From NCBI GenBank assembly GCA_004380135.1, contig QXCR01000016.1, forward strand, positions 186,001 through 250,000: a stretch of 64,000 nt of DNA, written 5' to 3'. A program made the position numbers and the translations under genes. Within the stretch, counting starts at the first letter, position 1. Each line of letters starts with the position of its first letter. Below are positions 33,640 to 45,400 of this stretch, piece after piece. Under the pieces are notes generated by a model. That model had not been told where the DNA came from. It saw only the letters and a program-made list of their open reading frames with translations, and ran no database searches. The stretch comes from Stemphylium vesicarium (Eukaryota > Ascomycota > Dothideomycetes > Pleosporales > Pleosporaceae).

Positions 33640-34927
33640 ATGTTCGGTTGGTCCTACCGAAGGGCCGCTCGCATGGACGAAGCGGAGCTCTTCTCAACCA
33701 AGGGGTCATACGGTTTGAAGACTCTGTCGGAGCCGAGCACCGCGATAGTCGAGTAAGCAATTGGAAAACTGTCGAACCACACCGAAATACTCATTGTGTG
33801 ACGCCAGCATTGTGCTTGTACACGGACTGACGGGCAATCGTGAGACGACGTGGACTCACAAAAATGGCACGTTTTAGCCTGAAGAACTGCTACCCCACGG
33901 TCTGAGCAATGCGCGTATCGCAACATGGGGTTATGATGCAGACGTAGTTCGTGCAGAGAGAACCGCAGGCTCAAATACCCTTCGAGATCATGGCAAGTCT
34001 TTGGCAGGTGACATAGCGTCTTGGAGGTTTGACACACGGACGGTATGGTACAACACACACATGCGATAGTATATTAGCTGATGGAAAAGGCAGGAGTATC
34101 GGCCTCTGATATTCGTCGCCCATAGCCTTGGAGGTCTGGTGGTCGAACAGGTACGCTGCCCTACGCTTACAGGGCGGCCACGTACACGCCGAACAGCGAT
34201 CTCACACATATAGTGCCTGCTAATTTCCCGTGGTGTCGTTGAAAGACATGAGAAAGCAGTGCTGCAAAGCACTAAGGCAATCATGTTCCTGGGCACGCCT
34301 CATGCTGGTGCAGGGAAAGCTGGCAATGTCATCGCCGACACTGTTACACAGCTGTCCGCGTTGTTGCTGACCACAAACAAGAAGATCGTCCGCGTCCTCC
34401 AGCATGACTCAGAAGTCTTAGCCAATCAACAGGGCGAGTTCCATACGATGCTCGCAGATCGTGCACGAAACGAGGGCAATTACATGGAGTTGTATTGTTT
34501 CCACGAGGAGCAGGGATACAGGAACATTGGCAAGGTAAGCAAATGACATACAGGACGATGGATCGCGTAACTCACAAGCTATAAGGTCGTCCCCGACTAT
34601 TCTGCCATTCTTCCTGGCTATGGCAGTATGTCTATACCCGCGGACCACACTGGTATAGCGAGATTCGAAGAGCAGAATGATACAGGATACACGAGGGTCC
34701 TTGGACGCCTCAAGGTTTGGGTGAGGGACATCAGCAACACGGAGAGAGAGGCAGACCAAAAAACTGGAGGAACTACCCTGGCAGCTCCTTGTACGAAGCG
34801 CACCGATAGCGGGATTCCGATATCACCAAAACTGATTGAATTCTACGGAGACGCTACAGCCACGAGCGGTTCCGTCTACCAAGGCACGTTCGCGTCTGGG
34901 AGCGACATGGTTTTCAACCACGGGTGA
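33640..34927 (+). pseudogene. SesB-like alpha/beta hydrolase (NLR-associated N-terminal domain), decayed
   Basis: The ATG at 33640 starts MFGWSYRRAARMDEAEL. A 55-nt intron (33753-33807) joins STAIVE to DIVLVHGLTGNRETTWTH in frame. A TAG at 33875-33877 then interrupts NGTF..PEELLPHG, where this family normally has Trp (TGG to TAG). The frame continues with IATWGYDADV, then after introns PLIFVAHSLGGLVVEQ (the serine hydrolase nucleophile motif), KAIMFLGTPHAGAGKAGN, NYMELYCFHEEQGY and VVPDYSAILPGYGS. These are hallmarks of the SesB-like hydrolase that often forms the N-terminus of fungal NLRs. It ends at 34927 without an NB domain. It lies head-to-head with the NB-ARC/TPR pseudogene. Confidence 0.75.
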
Positions 34928-35057
34928 AGGTAGCATCATCTAGTTGTGATTCGCATGTTTGAGCCATCTTTTGAAGATTGACTCCCTTTATGTCTTACAG
35001 CAACTATATGACCATTCAAAATATGACCTAGACACCAGAAACTATAACACACCATCA

Positions 35058-36065
35058 TTAGATCATCCTCATCACTTCCTTCGTGTACGCTTCCAACTTT
35101 TCCGCAAGCTTGGCGTCTTTTGCAGGACAACTCTCCCACCATGGTTCCCCAAAACGACCGAAGATCTCAAGATACGCACCACTCTGTTCAGCCCTCATAT
35201 CGTTACTTGCAGCACAGAACAGACTGTTGTGCGAGCCCTTGTCTGCCGACCAAAACATCCCAGTCATCCGTAAGACGGAGATCACGCTGGTCATAGCAAA
35301 GCCTGACTTGTCCACGCCGTCGGCGAGATTCGTCTCCACTAGACCTGGATGCACACATGAGGACCAGATCTCGCCGTCGTTGTTCTGTGCGCTAGGGGAG
35401 CCTGGGCCGTATGCCTTGTGGAGAGACTTGGTGTGCAAGATATTCGCAAGCTTGCTTTGACCGTAACGGGTCATCGGGCTGGCGTCCTTTAATGTCGGAT
35501 CTTCGAAGTTGATGCCACCAGTTGGAGCGCTCAGATGCCCCGATGAAGTGAGATTGATGATGCGCACGCTCCCTGGCGGTAAAGTCTTGGAGGTGTTCAG
35601 CATCACCTGCTTCAGGTGATGTGTAAACACCCAGTGTGCAAGGTAGTTTGTCTGCCACTGCGCTTCGTGGCCGTCCTTGGTCATTTCGACGGGTGTTGCC
35701 ATAATGCCTGCGTTATTGACAAGACCATGCAGCATCGTCTCGAGTGTGAGAAAACGTTGCGCTGCTGCAACAACGCTTTTGAGGTCCTTGAGGTCCATCT
35801 GCAGAAGGTCGATCTGGGCGGAGGGATGCTTGTTGACGATTTCCGCTATGGCCTCTGCACTCTTTTCGGGGTTCCGAGCGCACATGTATACATGTGCGCC
35901 ATGTTCTGCTAGATGAGCGACTGTGTAGTAGCCTCTGTGTGCGAGCGAATCAGACAAGCAAGATCGTTGCGGAATGTGGTTAGATACTTACATGCCTGAG
36001 TTTCCTCCTGTCACTATGAATACTTTTCCCTTGAGGTCAGGAAGGGAGCTGGGATGGAAAGTCAT
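35058..36065 (-). CDS. Short-chain dehydrogenase/reductase
   Basis: Two exons, 36065-35992 and 35934-35058, encode 316 aa. The 57-nt intron (GTAAGT donor, CACACAG acceptor) joins the halves of the dinucleotide-binding motif TGGNSGIG (residues 19-26). Further SDR hallmarks: LVNNAGIM, the catalytic region NLTSSG, YGQSK (Tyr and Lys catalytic) and HPGLVETNL. The overall form is that of the retinol-dehydrogenase-like classical SDRs, common in fungal secondary and lipid metabolism. The substrate cannot be inferred. It appears intact although it is surrounded by pseudogenes. Confidence 0.9.
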
Positions 36066-37125
36066 GATTAAATAGATGGGGAGCGAAGGAATGTCTTGGT
36101 GGGGATATTGAAACCTCGAAAGCCATGAATATAGGCATTATATACGACGGTAAGCACGGCGTGCAGCTCTTCTAAATCCTATGTCCGGCTTTGATCTGCG
36201 AGGAGTTGTCCGAATGATGTGAATGCTGAGGTAGGACGGGTAATATCTGGGCGCAGCTGAAGGAGCGGACGAATCCTCCGGGCAAACTCAAGACGGGTTT
36301 CTTGGCGGAGCTCTACACATGGGCGGAGGGTTTCACGACCGAAAGAATCGCGTACATGCACAGTCCTGTCGCGTAGCTGTATGTCAGCTCATACGAGGAT
36401 ATCTTACCGTCATCGCGAAATACCAGCAGGACTGGTTAGGCAGCAGCCAAAACTCAACGCGACATACGCCCCGTGTTGAGCGGCGCACTTCAAATATCCG
36501 CCGCCCGGTCTCTTCTGTATTTTAAGAGCGACAGGCGGAAACGGCTTTGCGATACTGGTTTCTGATGGTGGTTGCGACGGCGCGCTTGTCGAGGGCTTTG
36601 TAGTGATTAGGCAACCACGCCCTACTCTGCAGAGAGCCCCACTTTCGTCGGAGTGACGTATGAAAACCCAATACCACCGCGAAAAAGCGAACAACAGATC
36701 TGCATTATGATCCAGCAATAGGACAAGATACGCATTCAAGGCCGCTACCTCCCGGGCTCAAGCATAGCAGTCACTTGCGCATCAGGGGTCTTCGACGAAC
36801 CACCCACTCAAAACCACCGCATCCACCAATGTACCCAAACGATGCACACGCCTCCCGCTCTCGGAGATCGCAATAATCAACAGCTAATTCTCGCATGCCC
36901 TCTGTCAAATAGCAAAGTTCAGGATTATTGCAACTCGCTTTAGACATGGCTGTGGTGTTCCAACATGCTTTACGATGGGCAACTGCTTAGCGTTCTACCA
37001 ACTTTTCAATAGTGTGAACGCGAAGTCAAAGTACGAAACCACAGAGATAGAGCATGCGGCAGAGCGATTCTGGCGCGAGCGGGCGCTGCTGGGGTAGCAT
37101 GGAGGCGCACTACTAGTTAAACGTG
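36066..37125. other. Intergenic, decayed sequence
   Basis: No gene is supported. A 41-bp segment at about 36973-37013 matches the last intron/exon region of the secreted-protein gene (near 29347-29387) at 32 of 41 positions, so this stretch may hold a decayed relative of that 3' end. Other ORFs have no motif. Confidence 0.35.
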
Positions 37126-37521
37126 ATGCGACGACTGGAACACCTTGAGCTGGAGGAGGTGAGGGAGTTGATCGAGATAGCGGCAGCCACGCAGCGGTGA
37201 ATTAATTTGCAGGAGCCTGATCTGCTCGTACAGGTGCTTAAGGCTGACCCTCTAGGCAGACAGTGGTGTTTTTGGCTAGTGAAACGCACTCCCTTGAACA
37301 TGCTGCCTTGGCAAGGCATTAATTGGCGTGCGCGACAGGCTCTGGAACATAATATTATCGAAGATGAAACTTTGGACGTGAAGCTATTCAACTATATGGG
37401 TAGGCCAAAGTTTCATTGGTGTAAGAGGCATGGGCCAGAAACGTGGGCGGTGAAGGTGCATCCTGCAAGGCTGACTTGGCAGGAGGCTGTGGTGTTTAAA
37501 GCGAGGCTACGGCCATTCTAA
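37126..37521 (+). pseudogene. Unknown ORF with one internal stop
   Basis: From the ATG at 37126 one frame reads MRRLEHLELEEVRELIEI..ATQR, meets TGA at 37198-37200, and continues for 107 codons (INLQEPDLLVQVLKADP..VVFKARLRPF) to a stop at 37519-37521. A single C-to-T change from CGA would explain the TGA. The sequence is Trp-rich and looks protein-like, but I recognise no family. It lies just before a transposase fragment and could be element-derived. Confidence 0.35.
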
Positions 37522-37657
37522 TGGTACCTAGTCATATGTACCTAGAGTGCCCCGGGACAAACGCTAAAATTGAAGCAATCGGCAACACACGCTAGCTACA
37601 CGTTTGTGGATACCGGCATTGTTTAAAAGATATATATATTACTGGTTGGAGAGCAAA

Positions 37658-37981
37658 ATGGTACCTGAAGAGCCAGTGGGCAAGCGAATCGCTCGATCTA
37701 CAGCATATGCCCGCAAGAATGGGCGAAGACCAATAGCACAAAAGGCCGAAGATCAAAGATACCTTACGAGACAAGAAGAGTAGATATTACTCAACAGCAT
37801 CTGGACCCAGCTTGAGGCTACGTGCTGTATAAAAACAGGGAAAGTGCGCGAATTGGCGAGCGACATCAAAAATCGCTGAGTCCGGGACAGCGATGCCAAC
37901 ACAGTCACCCAAAGCATTGCGACACCCGGCAAGAACTGGGCTACTGACTTTCTCAAAGCCCATGACCAGGAGCTCGGAATG
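37658..37981 (+). pseudogene. Pogo-like transposase fragment, N-terminal DNA-binding part
   Basis: The frame reads MVPEEPVGKRIARS..GRRPIA, then RYLTRQEE (TAG) ILLNSI, KVRELASDIKNR (TGA) VRDSD, and PGKNWATDFLKAHDQELG. The order (a basic GRRP segment, YLTxxEE, an RxLA helix, then PGKNWxxxFLKxH) matches the CENP-B-type HTH region of pogo/Fot1 transposases. The two stops are single transitions away from sense codons. It sits immediately upstream of the HET pseudogene and is truncated before the DDE domain. Confidence 0.5.
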
Positions 37982-38040
37982 AGGGACGCGCCTGGGATAG
38001 GCTGGCTGGTGGTCATCGCTGATTTCACTGCTACGCCCTC

Positions 38041-40143
38041 GAATTTGGAGCAGCTTTGCTTGGAATGCGCTTCAATTAATATACGATTGGAGAGAGTCCT
38101 GCCACGGAACCAAGTAAATCCCAGAAAATCCATACTTTGGCAAATTTACCGGAAGGCGACGAGATAAATACGTGCAAACTGTGTAACTTCGTGCTACTTT
38201 GCGCAAAGAGCTGGAACTGGCCACCTGTGAACAAACTCTCTCTGTACATTCACGAAGTGAACAGCATTTTTGGCCCGACACTCGCCGAAAGCAAGGTTCT
38301 GATTAGCATCTCCACAGAAAGCGATCCCTCAAAGGCAAAACGTCGAGGCTGGATTGTTCCAACCTTGATAAGCAGCGACGCTAATGAGGATACTGGGCCG
38401 ATCTGGGGTCGCCTCGGCGAGGCAACTGACTTCGACAAGATGAAAAATTGGCAACGATTTTGCGATCAAAATCATCGAAATGATTGCAGGATGGCCGAGC
38501 TCGACAAGATATCCCATTTCTGGCTCATCGGTTGCGCAACTGGTGCGATTGTCCATGCGCCTGATCAAGCGAACTATGCAGCATTGAGCTATTGCTGGGG
38601 CACTTCTCCCGAGCCACCGCGGGAAAACCCCAGAGCGTTGCCCCCAGTCGCAGGACTAGTGATCGAAGACGCGCTCATAGTTACCCAGGAGCCCGGGATC
38701 CGTTATCTATGGGTAGACCGATACTGCAATTTTCAATCAGATCCCTCGATTCTACCCATGCAGCTACAAAATATGCACAAAGTCTACAGATAAGCATACG
38801 TCACCATCATAACCAGATATGGGGACGACCCAGGCTTTGGTCTCCCAGGAGTATCAACCCGGAGCCGGAAGCCGCCGATCTCCCTCCAAACGCACGGCCA
38901 TCACTTAAGATGTATCCCGGATATCGAACAAGAAATCCATGGGTGCAGATGGTCGACGCGAGGATGGATATGCCAAGAGAACCTCTTGTCGAAACGCCGT
39001 TTAGTCTTCACTGAAACACGGACTTACTTCCAGTGCTGGAATATGCATTGCTGCTAGTCGACTCCGCCGCATTTAGAGGAAGCGCACACAAAAGGTCTAA
39101 CGCGGTTCAAAGAGTGCATGCACACTCTTCGCGTGTTTCCTCAAAAGGGCATTGGGAAGACGAGCGATGAGGTAGAGCAGCGAATCCAAGAGTATCTCTG
39201 TCGGAATTTTACCAAAGACTACGATGCTTTGAATGCGCTCCTCGGTATCTTTCAGGCCTTTAGAGAGATCGAGAGCCCCGTTTACGATTTCTGAGACCTG
39301 CCTTTGAGCGGTGCCGGTCGCTCGACAACGCTTGGCACCGGCTCTAGTCCGAGAAAATCGTGTGATATTAGTGAACTACTTGGGTCTTTTCTCTCCTCGT
39401 TGGCTTGGTCAATGGAAACTTGCGATAACACAAGGGTAAAAATACTAAAGAGGAGGAATATGTTTCCTTCCTGGGCCTGGGCAGCTTGGACGAACTTCCC
39501 GACGTTCGTTCGGAAATGCATTACTGATACTCGTCACTGTCCATACATAAGCTTACGGACGTATCAAGAGCAGTACGTCAAGCTTTGGGATTTGGAGAGG
39601 GCCCTAGAGTCTAGGGACAGTGCCGTCTTGTTCGAACCATGCATCTACTTTGATGGTTGGGTGGCAACTGTAAAGTTGATGCAGACCGACTCCGAAAACG
39701 ATTGCACTCCATGTTTCCAGATTGCGTGGTCCATATCGACTCATAGAGTGGCAGTCGTTGCTGATACCAAAGAAACAGCTTCTCTTCGGCAGCATGTTTT
39801 GACAGGCTCGTTTGATGCCCTTCTTCTGGGCAGCGAGTCTACCCCCGAAGGAGATGCCGTTACTTTTAGCGGCGGCATCAGAAACATGCATGCCATACTA
39901 TTACAGGCTTGGCCGGATGGCACTCATACGAGGCTGGGAGTTGCCACTTGGAGTTGCCTGGGTAAACCTTCTTTTCACGACGGAGGAGCTGTGATGACAT
40001 GCAATGAGCTTTTTGAGGCTCGAAGGGTGGTACCAAGCTGCCATTGTGGTTGTACAACTGCAACCACCTCTTCTTTCGACCACTACTTAGAAGACCCAAA
40101 TAATGTCTCGGAGTTTAGGAAAGCGGAGATTAGGCTTGTCTAG
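38041..40143 (+). pseudogene. HET-domain protein, three in-frame nonsense codons
   Basis: From about 38128 to 40143 a single frame encodes a nearly full HET protein: EINTCKLCNFVLL, YAALSYCWGT, IRYLWVDRYC, WSTRGWICQENLLSKR, and a long C-terminal part with FPSWAWAAWT. It is interrupted by TAA at 38791, TAG at 39055 and TGA at 39292, each one C-to-T or G-to-A step from Gln, Trp or Arg. The first HET block (LEQLCLECASINI, near 38045) is in another frame, so a frameshift near 38100 is also likely. HET proteins trigger incompatibility-type cell death after hyphal fusion; this copy cannot make the full protein. The C-terminal 279 codons (39304-40143) remain open. Confidence 0.8.
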
Positions 40144-40485
40144 TAGATTAGAGCACAAAAGAGTTGTGGTGACTGAGAAGCCCGGTATGAAAAAGGAAAG
40201 GAAGATGTCGAAGGTCCGGCCTGGCTATTGTTCAGTTAGATGTGTTTCTAAGCTCAGCTCCTTCATCTTTGAAGTCATACTCGCTCGAATATTCGAGAAA
40301 TATATACGCGAGAGAAAGACGATATGACAACATTCTCAAAAGCTAGAAGAGCAACGTTCGCAAAGTAGCTGAAATCACAAGAAGGAAATGTAATAACTTC
40401 ATTCCAAATGTTGGTACATGATAGACGAAGAAAGCGTATGATCACTCCACATCCTCACCCCAACTCCTCATCCCCCTACAACCCC
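40144..40485. other. Intergenic, convergent
   Basis: This stretch lies between the HET pseudogene and the 3' end of the DUF1295 gene and marks the right border of the first accessory island. No feature is seen. Confidence 0.45.
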
Positions 40486-41584
40486 TCACCAAATCTTCGG
40501 CACAAACATGGGCGTCTCCCTCTTCCACTTCTGGTAATCCTTGCGATCTCCATACCTCTTATCATACTTATTCTCGCTCAAAGGTACACCACTAACCTTG
40601 AGAAGCAAAAAGCTCACAAAAGCAGGACTAGCCGCACACATGCCGGAGACAAGAACCTGGCCCGCAACACCACCACTCAGTCCCAGGGCCGCCTGCGCCG
40701 GCTGCCTCACCAACAAGCCCGCCGCCGCAATCGCAATACCAGACCAAAGCGTGGCCTCCCCAAAGTAGTTGGGATGCCGAGACTTTGACCACAGACCGTG
40801 GGTAAGAAATTCTTCGGAATGCTTCTTCTGCTTCTTTCCTTGCACCCAGGCGTCTTTTTGGCGGTCGGCGATGACCTCGAAGGTGAGGCCGAAGAGGAAA
40901 ATAGCGAGACCGAGGATATCGGTCAAATAGGGCTTTGCAGACACGGCGTTGCCGAGTAACGAGGTAGCGTACGCGTTCCGAGGCACGGAATTGACTAGGA
41001 TAACAGGGAGCGTGCAGAGCGAGACCCAGGTTGCCTGTGCAAAGAAGGCGACGAGGAATTTTGGCGGCGAGGTACGTATGTTGTCGAAACGGGAGTCCTT
41101 TCCTTCGTCGCTGGATATGCGCTTGAAGAGGTACGAACCCACTGTTTTTTTTCGTCGTCAGTGAACTGTTGGATCATGTGATCATGAATATCCACCCCTC
41201 CCCAAACAACAGACAACAAAAACATGGAAATCGAGACTCACATCTGACAGCCCAAATTCCGACCGCCGCACTCAACACAACCTGTCTCCACCACCAAATT
41301 CCCTGCCCCTGGCCCAGTCCCTGACTCCCAAAGTACTCGGTCAGCCCGCCCGTAACCGTACCTGCAGCTTTCGCCCGCAGATACGGTACCATAAGGCTCA
41401 GCGCCGTGCACGAGAGGTACGTGAAACTGCCGCTCAAATCATAGAAACGCTCAGTTTGTGCGGCGATTGAGGGCACGGCGACGGCGGCTTGGATGCCGTA
41501 AGCCAGCGCGACGGAGGGTACGAGCGTGCGGAGGAGTGGGGATTTGAACGCTGTTGCGCGGAGGAGCGTTTGGAGTAGTGTCAT
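40486..41584 (-). CDS. DUF1295 / steroid 5-alpha-reductase-like membrane protein
   Basis: Two exons, 41584-41242 and 41141-40486, encode 332 aa. The 100-nt intron (GTGAGT donor, AAACAG acceptor) joins WAVR to LGSYLFKRI in frame. Several hydrophobic segments predict a multi-pass membrane protein. The C-terminal half carries the DUF1295 signature: FEVIADRQK, HGLWSKSRHPNYFGE and a terminal GVPLSE..RYGDRKDYQKW. Relatives include 3-oxo-5-alpha-steroid 4-dehydrogenase and ICMT-like methyltransferases, so a lipid-modifying ER enzyme is likely, but the substrate is unknown. The gene looks intact. Confidence 0.88.
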
Positions 41585-42418
41585 TTTAGGGTGGTTTGCG
41601 CGTTGCTTGCGCGAGCGTGAATATGTGCGCGTGTGTGTGTATTATGGGAAGGCGTGTTGTGCAAGCTTCAACCTTTTGAGGGGGAAGAGAGAAGAATTCC
41701 CACATGCAAGCTATCTTATACCGAACAACAACAACAACAACAACCCACCATGCAGCCTGCAGCTTACTTACAGCCCGGTTGCTCGTATAGTGACGCGCCG
41801 AATCCGAGAAATTCGCACGGCGCCAGCTCAACGCCGAAACGCGCATGCGACAGTCGAAAAGTAGAGCGAATTCCAAGAGATCTTGCAATCTAGACTCAAA
41901 GTTGCGATCGATGTCGTCATCTTGCCTTCGCTTACCGGCCCAGAACGACAGGGGTGGGGAGCTTCCGCAGCATGCAGATACGCTAGCTTGGGGTCCAAGG
42001 GACGGGGCGGGGCATTCGGAGGCCGGCGGGCGTGTGCGTGTTGGTGAGACGGGGCGTCTTACGTGCATAAGAGAAGGATACTGACGTATTGAATGCATGG
42101 TACGAAGCTGCAAATTTTCGAGCAGAAGATTATGGGTTAGAGAAAGACGGTGTTTAGACATGCACGATGGCAGGAAGGGTCCAGAGACAGGCAGTAGTAA
42201 TCAATGCGTTGTTGGCTACATGCTCATTCATTGCAAATTGCAACACCACACAAGTTGCCATACCCAGCCCATGCAATTGCCATCATCATAAGTGCATCTA
42301 AACACCACCTCAATACACTCAATCAAGTCTTGGATGGTAACAACAACGAGCAGCAGAATTCGTAAAATCACAACACTCCCAACCCAAGCAGATGTCGACT
42401 TCCGCTCCTCGGAAGACT
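41585..42418. other. Intergenic, about 0.8 kb
   Basis: This contains the promoter of the DUF1295 gene (leftward) and the 3' flank of SEC3. A short AAC microsatellite lies near 41727-41745. No gene is supported. Confidence 0.45.
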
Positions 42419-45400
42419 CTATCTTCTGAACGCGGCTTCGACCTCCTTGTTTCCCCAATCAATCTCCACCTCTCCGCTATATACATCCTGATTGATCGTC
42501 GTCATTCGCTCAGACACTTTTACGTACGTCTTCTCGCACTCCTTGAGCACCTTGAATACGAGGTCACGACTGATGGTTGGATCGTCTGCGTCGCCAAAGT
42601 GCTTGTCGACGCGCTTCTTGAGCGATTCAATGCCTTTGCGCAGTTCCTTTGCGTCGTGAGAATGTGCTAGTTTCTTGAACACAGAGCGAGAGTGGGAGGA
42701 GCGTTGCGCGATGGCTTGAGCGCTTGCGCCTGGCTGGGAAAGAAGGGTTTCCGTGGACTCGATGAATTCCTGTTAGGCGTTAGATATGGTCGTAGAACAA
42801 GTCTTCAGAGCTGTACTTACCAGAAGCTTGCCGAGTGGCCGTCGAATGACGGCATCGACATAGAGGCCCATATGCTCATCATACTCATCTTGGGCCTTGC
42901 CCTTCCAGTGGTCAAGAACCGGAACCGAACGACCGTCCACTTCTTCCATGTAGTGGTTCATGTTCTCGATAAGCAGAATGTGATAATTCAGCGCTTCCTT
43001 GTCTTCTGGATCAGCCTGCCCTTGCGAGGCCATCACGGTAGGAGACTCCTTCGCAATGACCTTCAAACTCTCAAACATGGCTTTGTTGATCCTTTGGTAC
43101 CCGTCGTTAACCATACGGCGGATCTCTAATTGATCTCCGCCCTCGGATGCAGATGGAAGCATGTTCTCGATCGCAATGGAAAAGTGAGGAAATGTCTTCA
43201 TAAAGGATATGACTCCCTTGCGTTTCTTGATCTTGACTTTCGTATCTTCGATAGCGCGTATTTGCTCGTCCAGGAAACGACTGAAGAGGCCTTGCAGACG
43301 TTCGTGTATTTTTTGTAGGTTCCTGGTGAGGAAGTCCTGGTTTGTTTCTTCGATGTCGACCAACTTCCGGTCAACGGCACAAAGAATGCCTACACCTTGT
43401 CTGCTAGTTGTCAGTATGGTTACAGTGGGCTGTGGGAAACCGACTTACAAAGGATCAGCTTTTGTGGCCCAGTCTACAAGGCTGGCAATCTCAGCAGGCC
43501 AGAACGAGAAAATTTCCTCCATGACTCCAGTAACATGCTTCGCCATAGCCCTGTCCGGCTCGAATTGCTTCCTGATCCAGAGATTGGGCCCGCGGCGATT
43601 CTCCGGAGGTGCAGCTTGTACAACATCGGGGAAGTCGAGTGAATCAGTCGATGTGGCGTGGAAGAATTCAGTGATGAAGTTCTGTTCTGTCAGTAGCACT
43701 GGGCCTGTGTCTTCCAAGACTCTAGCAAAAACATCGAAGGCATGCAGCTTGCCATCCTGCGTTGCTGGTTTCACCTTGCCCTCTTTGCCCTCCTTTTCCC
43801 CGGAAGCGGATCTCAAACCACGGGCCAAGGTCTGACTTCGCTTGACGGTTAATTTTCTTGCAGTTCCGGTAATGCTTTCTGGCTCTTTTTCTTGTGCAGT
43901 GAAGAGCAGTTCTTGTTCCTCGCCAGTCGGCTTGCGGGCAAACTTCCTCCATGCCAAAATGTTGTCGCGAACTTCCTGTTGATACAATTGCGCTGCTTGA
44001 ACCTGGTACATACGAAGGAGCGTATCCCATGAAGCCCTGTCGATTTCCTTGGCGAAGAGCATCACTGGGCTCAACATCCACAACTCACTTCGGCCTGCAT
44101 CGTGTGCTTCGACGTTCTTCTTCAAAGACGGCATCGAACCTTCATCGAGTCTAGAAAGTGCGTCCTTTGTCGACAAGAAAGCTGCACCGAACGTGATGTC
44201 CATGTGTTTCTTCAGTCGGTCAATGAACATGGTTCCCTCCCCGAGGTATCGATCCCGCTTCTCTTGCAGAGCTTGCATAGTAGCCAAGTCGCTGTTGCCT
44301 ATTCCTGACCTGTTGTTCATCGGATTCAGAGCATCACTGGCGCCTGCGCGGCTTCCTGCCACAAATGATGGATCAATCGTGACCAGTGCTTTGTAGAGAA
44401 GCACCAAAGAAGATTCAATGTCTTTGAGTCCATTGATCTTGCCTATGGGGGCGCGTCGCAGCGGTTCTAGTTGATCTGACGTGATTGAGATGGTATCGAC
44501 AAGTTGTCGAAGTTCGTGTTGCAGCAGACGCTGGTTGGCGGTTTGTACCTGTAGACCCTGACTTTGCGCTTCGATGAAAGCGATGTCGTCATTCAGACTG
44601 CTCAGTTCGACGTTGTACAGTGTCAGAAGACCTTCGAGTTCGTCGCACTCAGCGATGGCGCGATCAAGCATGCGCTCAACCGCGTCCACTCTGTCGTCTT
44701 TCTGTTCCAGATGATTAAGCCAGCTTCCTGCTTCAACACGAGCAATCTCGCGTTTGATGTCAGTCTCTAGAGATTCTATGCGCTTGTGCGAAAGCTCATT
44801 ACTGCCCCAGCCGAGCTCTGATAATAGACCGTCAAATTCCAGGCCTCGCTCATCGATGATGGCAGGGTCGATGCCAAGCTTTGAAATATTCACGATCTGT
44901 TGATTGGATCTACGCTTCTTGCGTCGTATTTCAGGCTCCGGTTCAATGTTTCTTGTTGATGCCTTCTCGGGGGCTGGCGGGGGGGCTTCCTCTTCCGGTT
45001 CTTGCATAGCTCCAGTTATTGGCGGGGCCACCGGACCAGACACGGTGACGGATGGCACAACCTCGGTGCTAATACGCGGCCGCTCTTTCGATACTCGATC
45101 CGGCACGGGGATGGGAGCTTCCTCGGGCTTCTTCTCTTCTTCTTGCTGTGGTGTCTCCTTGGACATTTCCTTGGGGGTTGGCCGTTGGGGCACGAACACT
45201 GCGCTAACCCCATCAGGTTCATCGGACGCCTTGGTCTCTTTGTTGAAGAGTTTCGCTGCGGCACCGCCAGCGCGGGGTTTGAAGGCGCCCGCTGCTGCTG
45301 CTGCCTTTCGAAATTTGTTCGCCGCTTGGTCGTTGACCAATGGCATCTTTACCATCGGGCCAAGACCAGGACGATGGGATGCGTCGCCGTCCTGTTCGTC

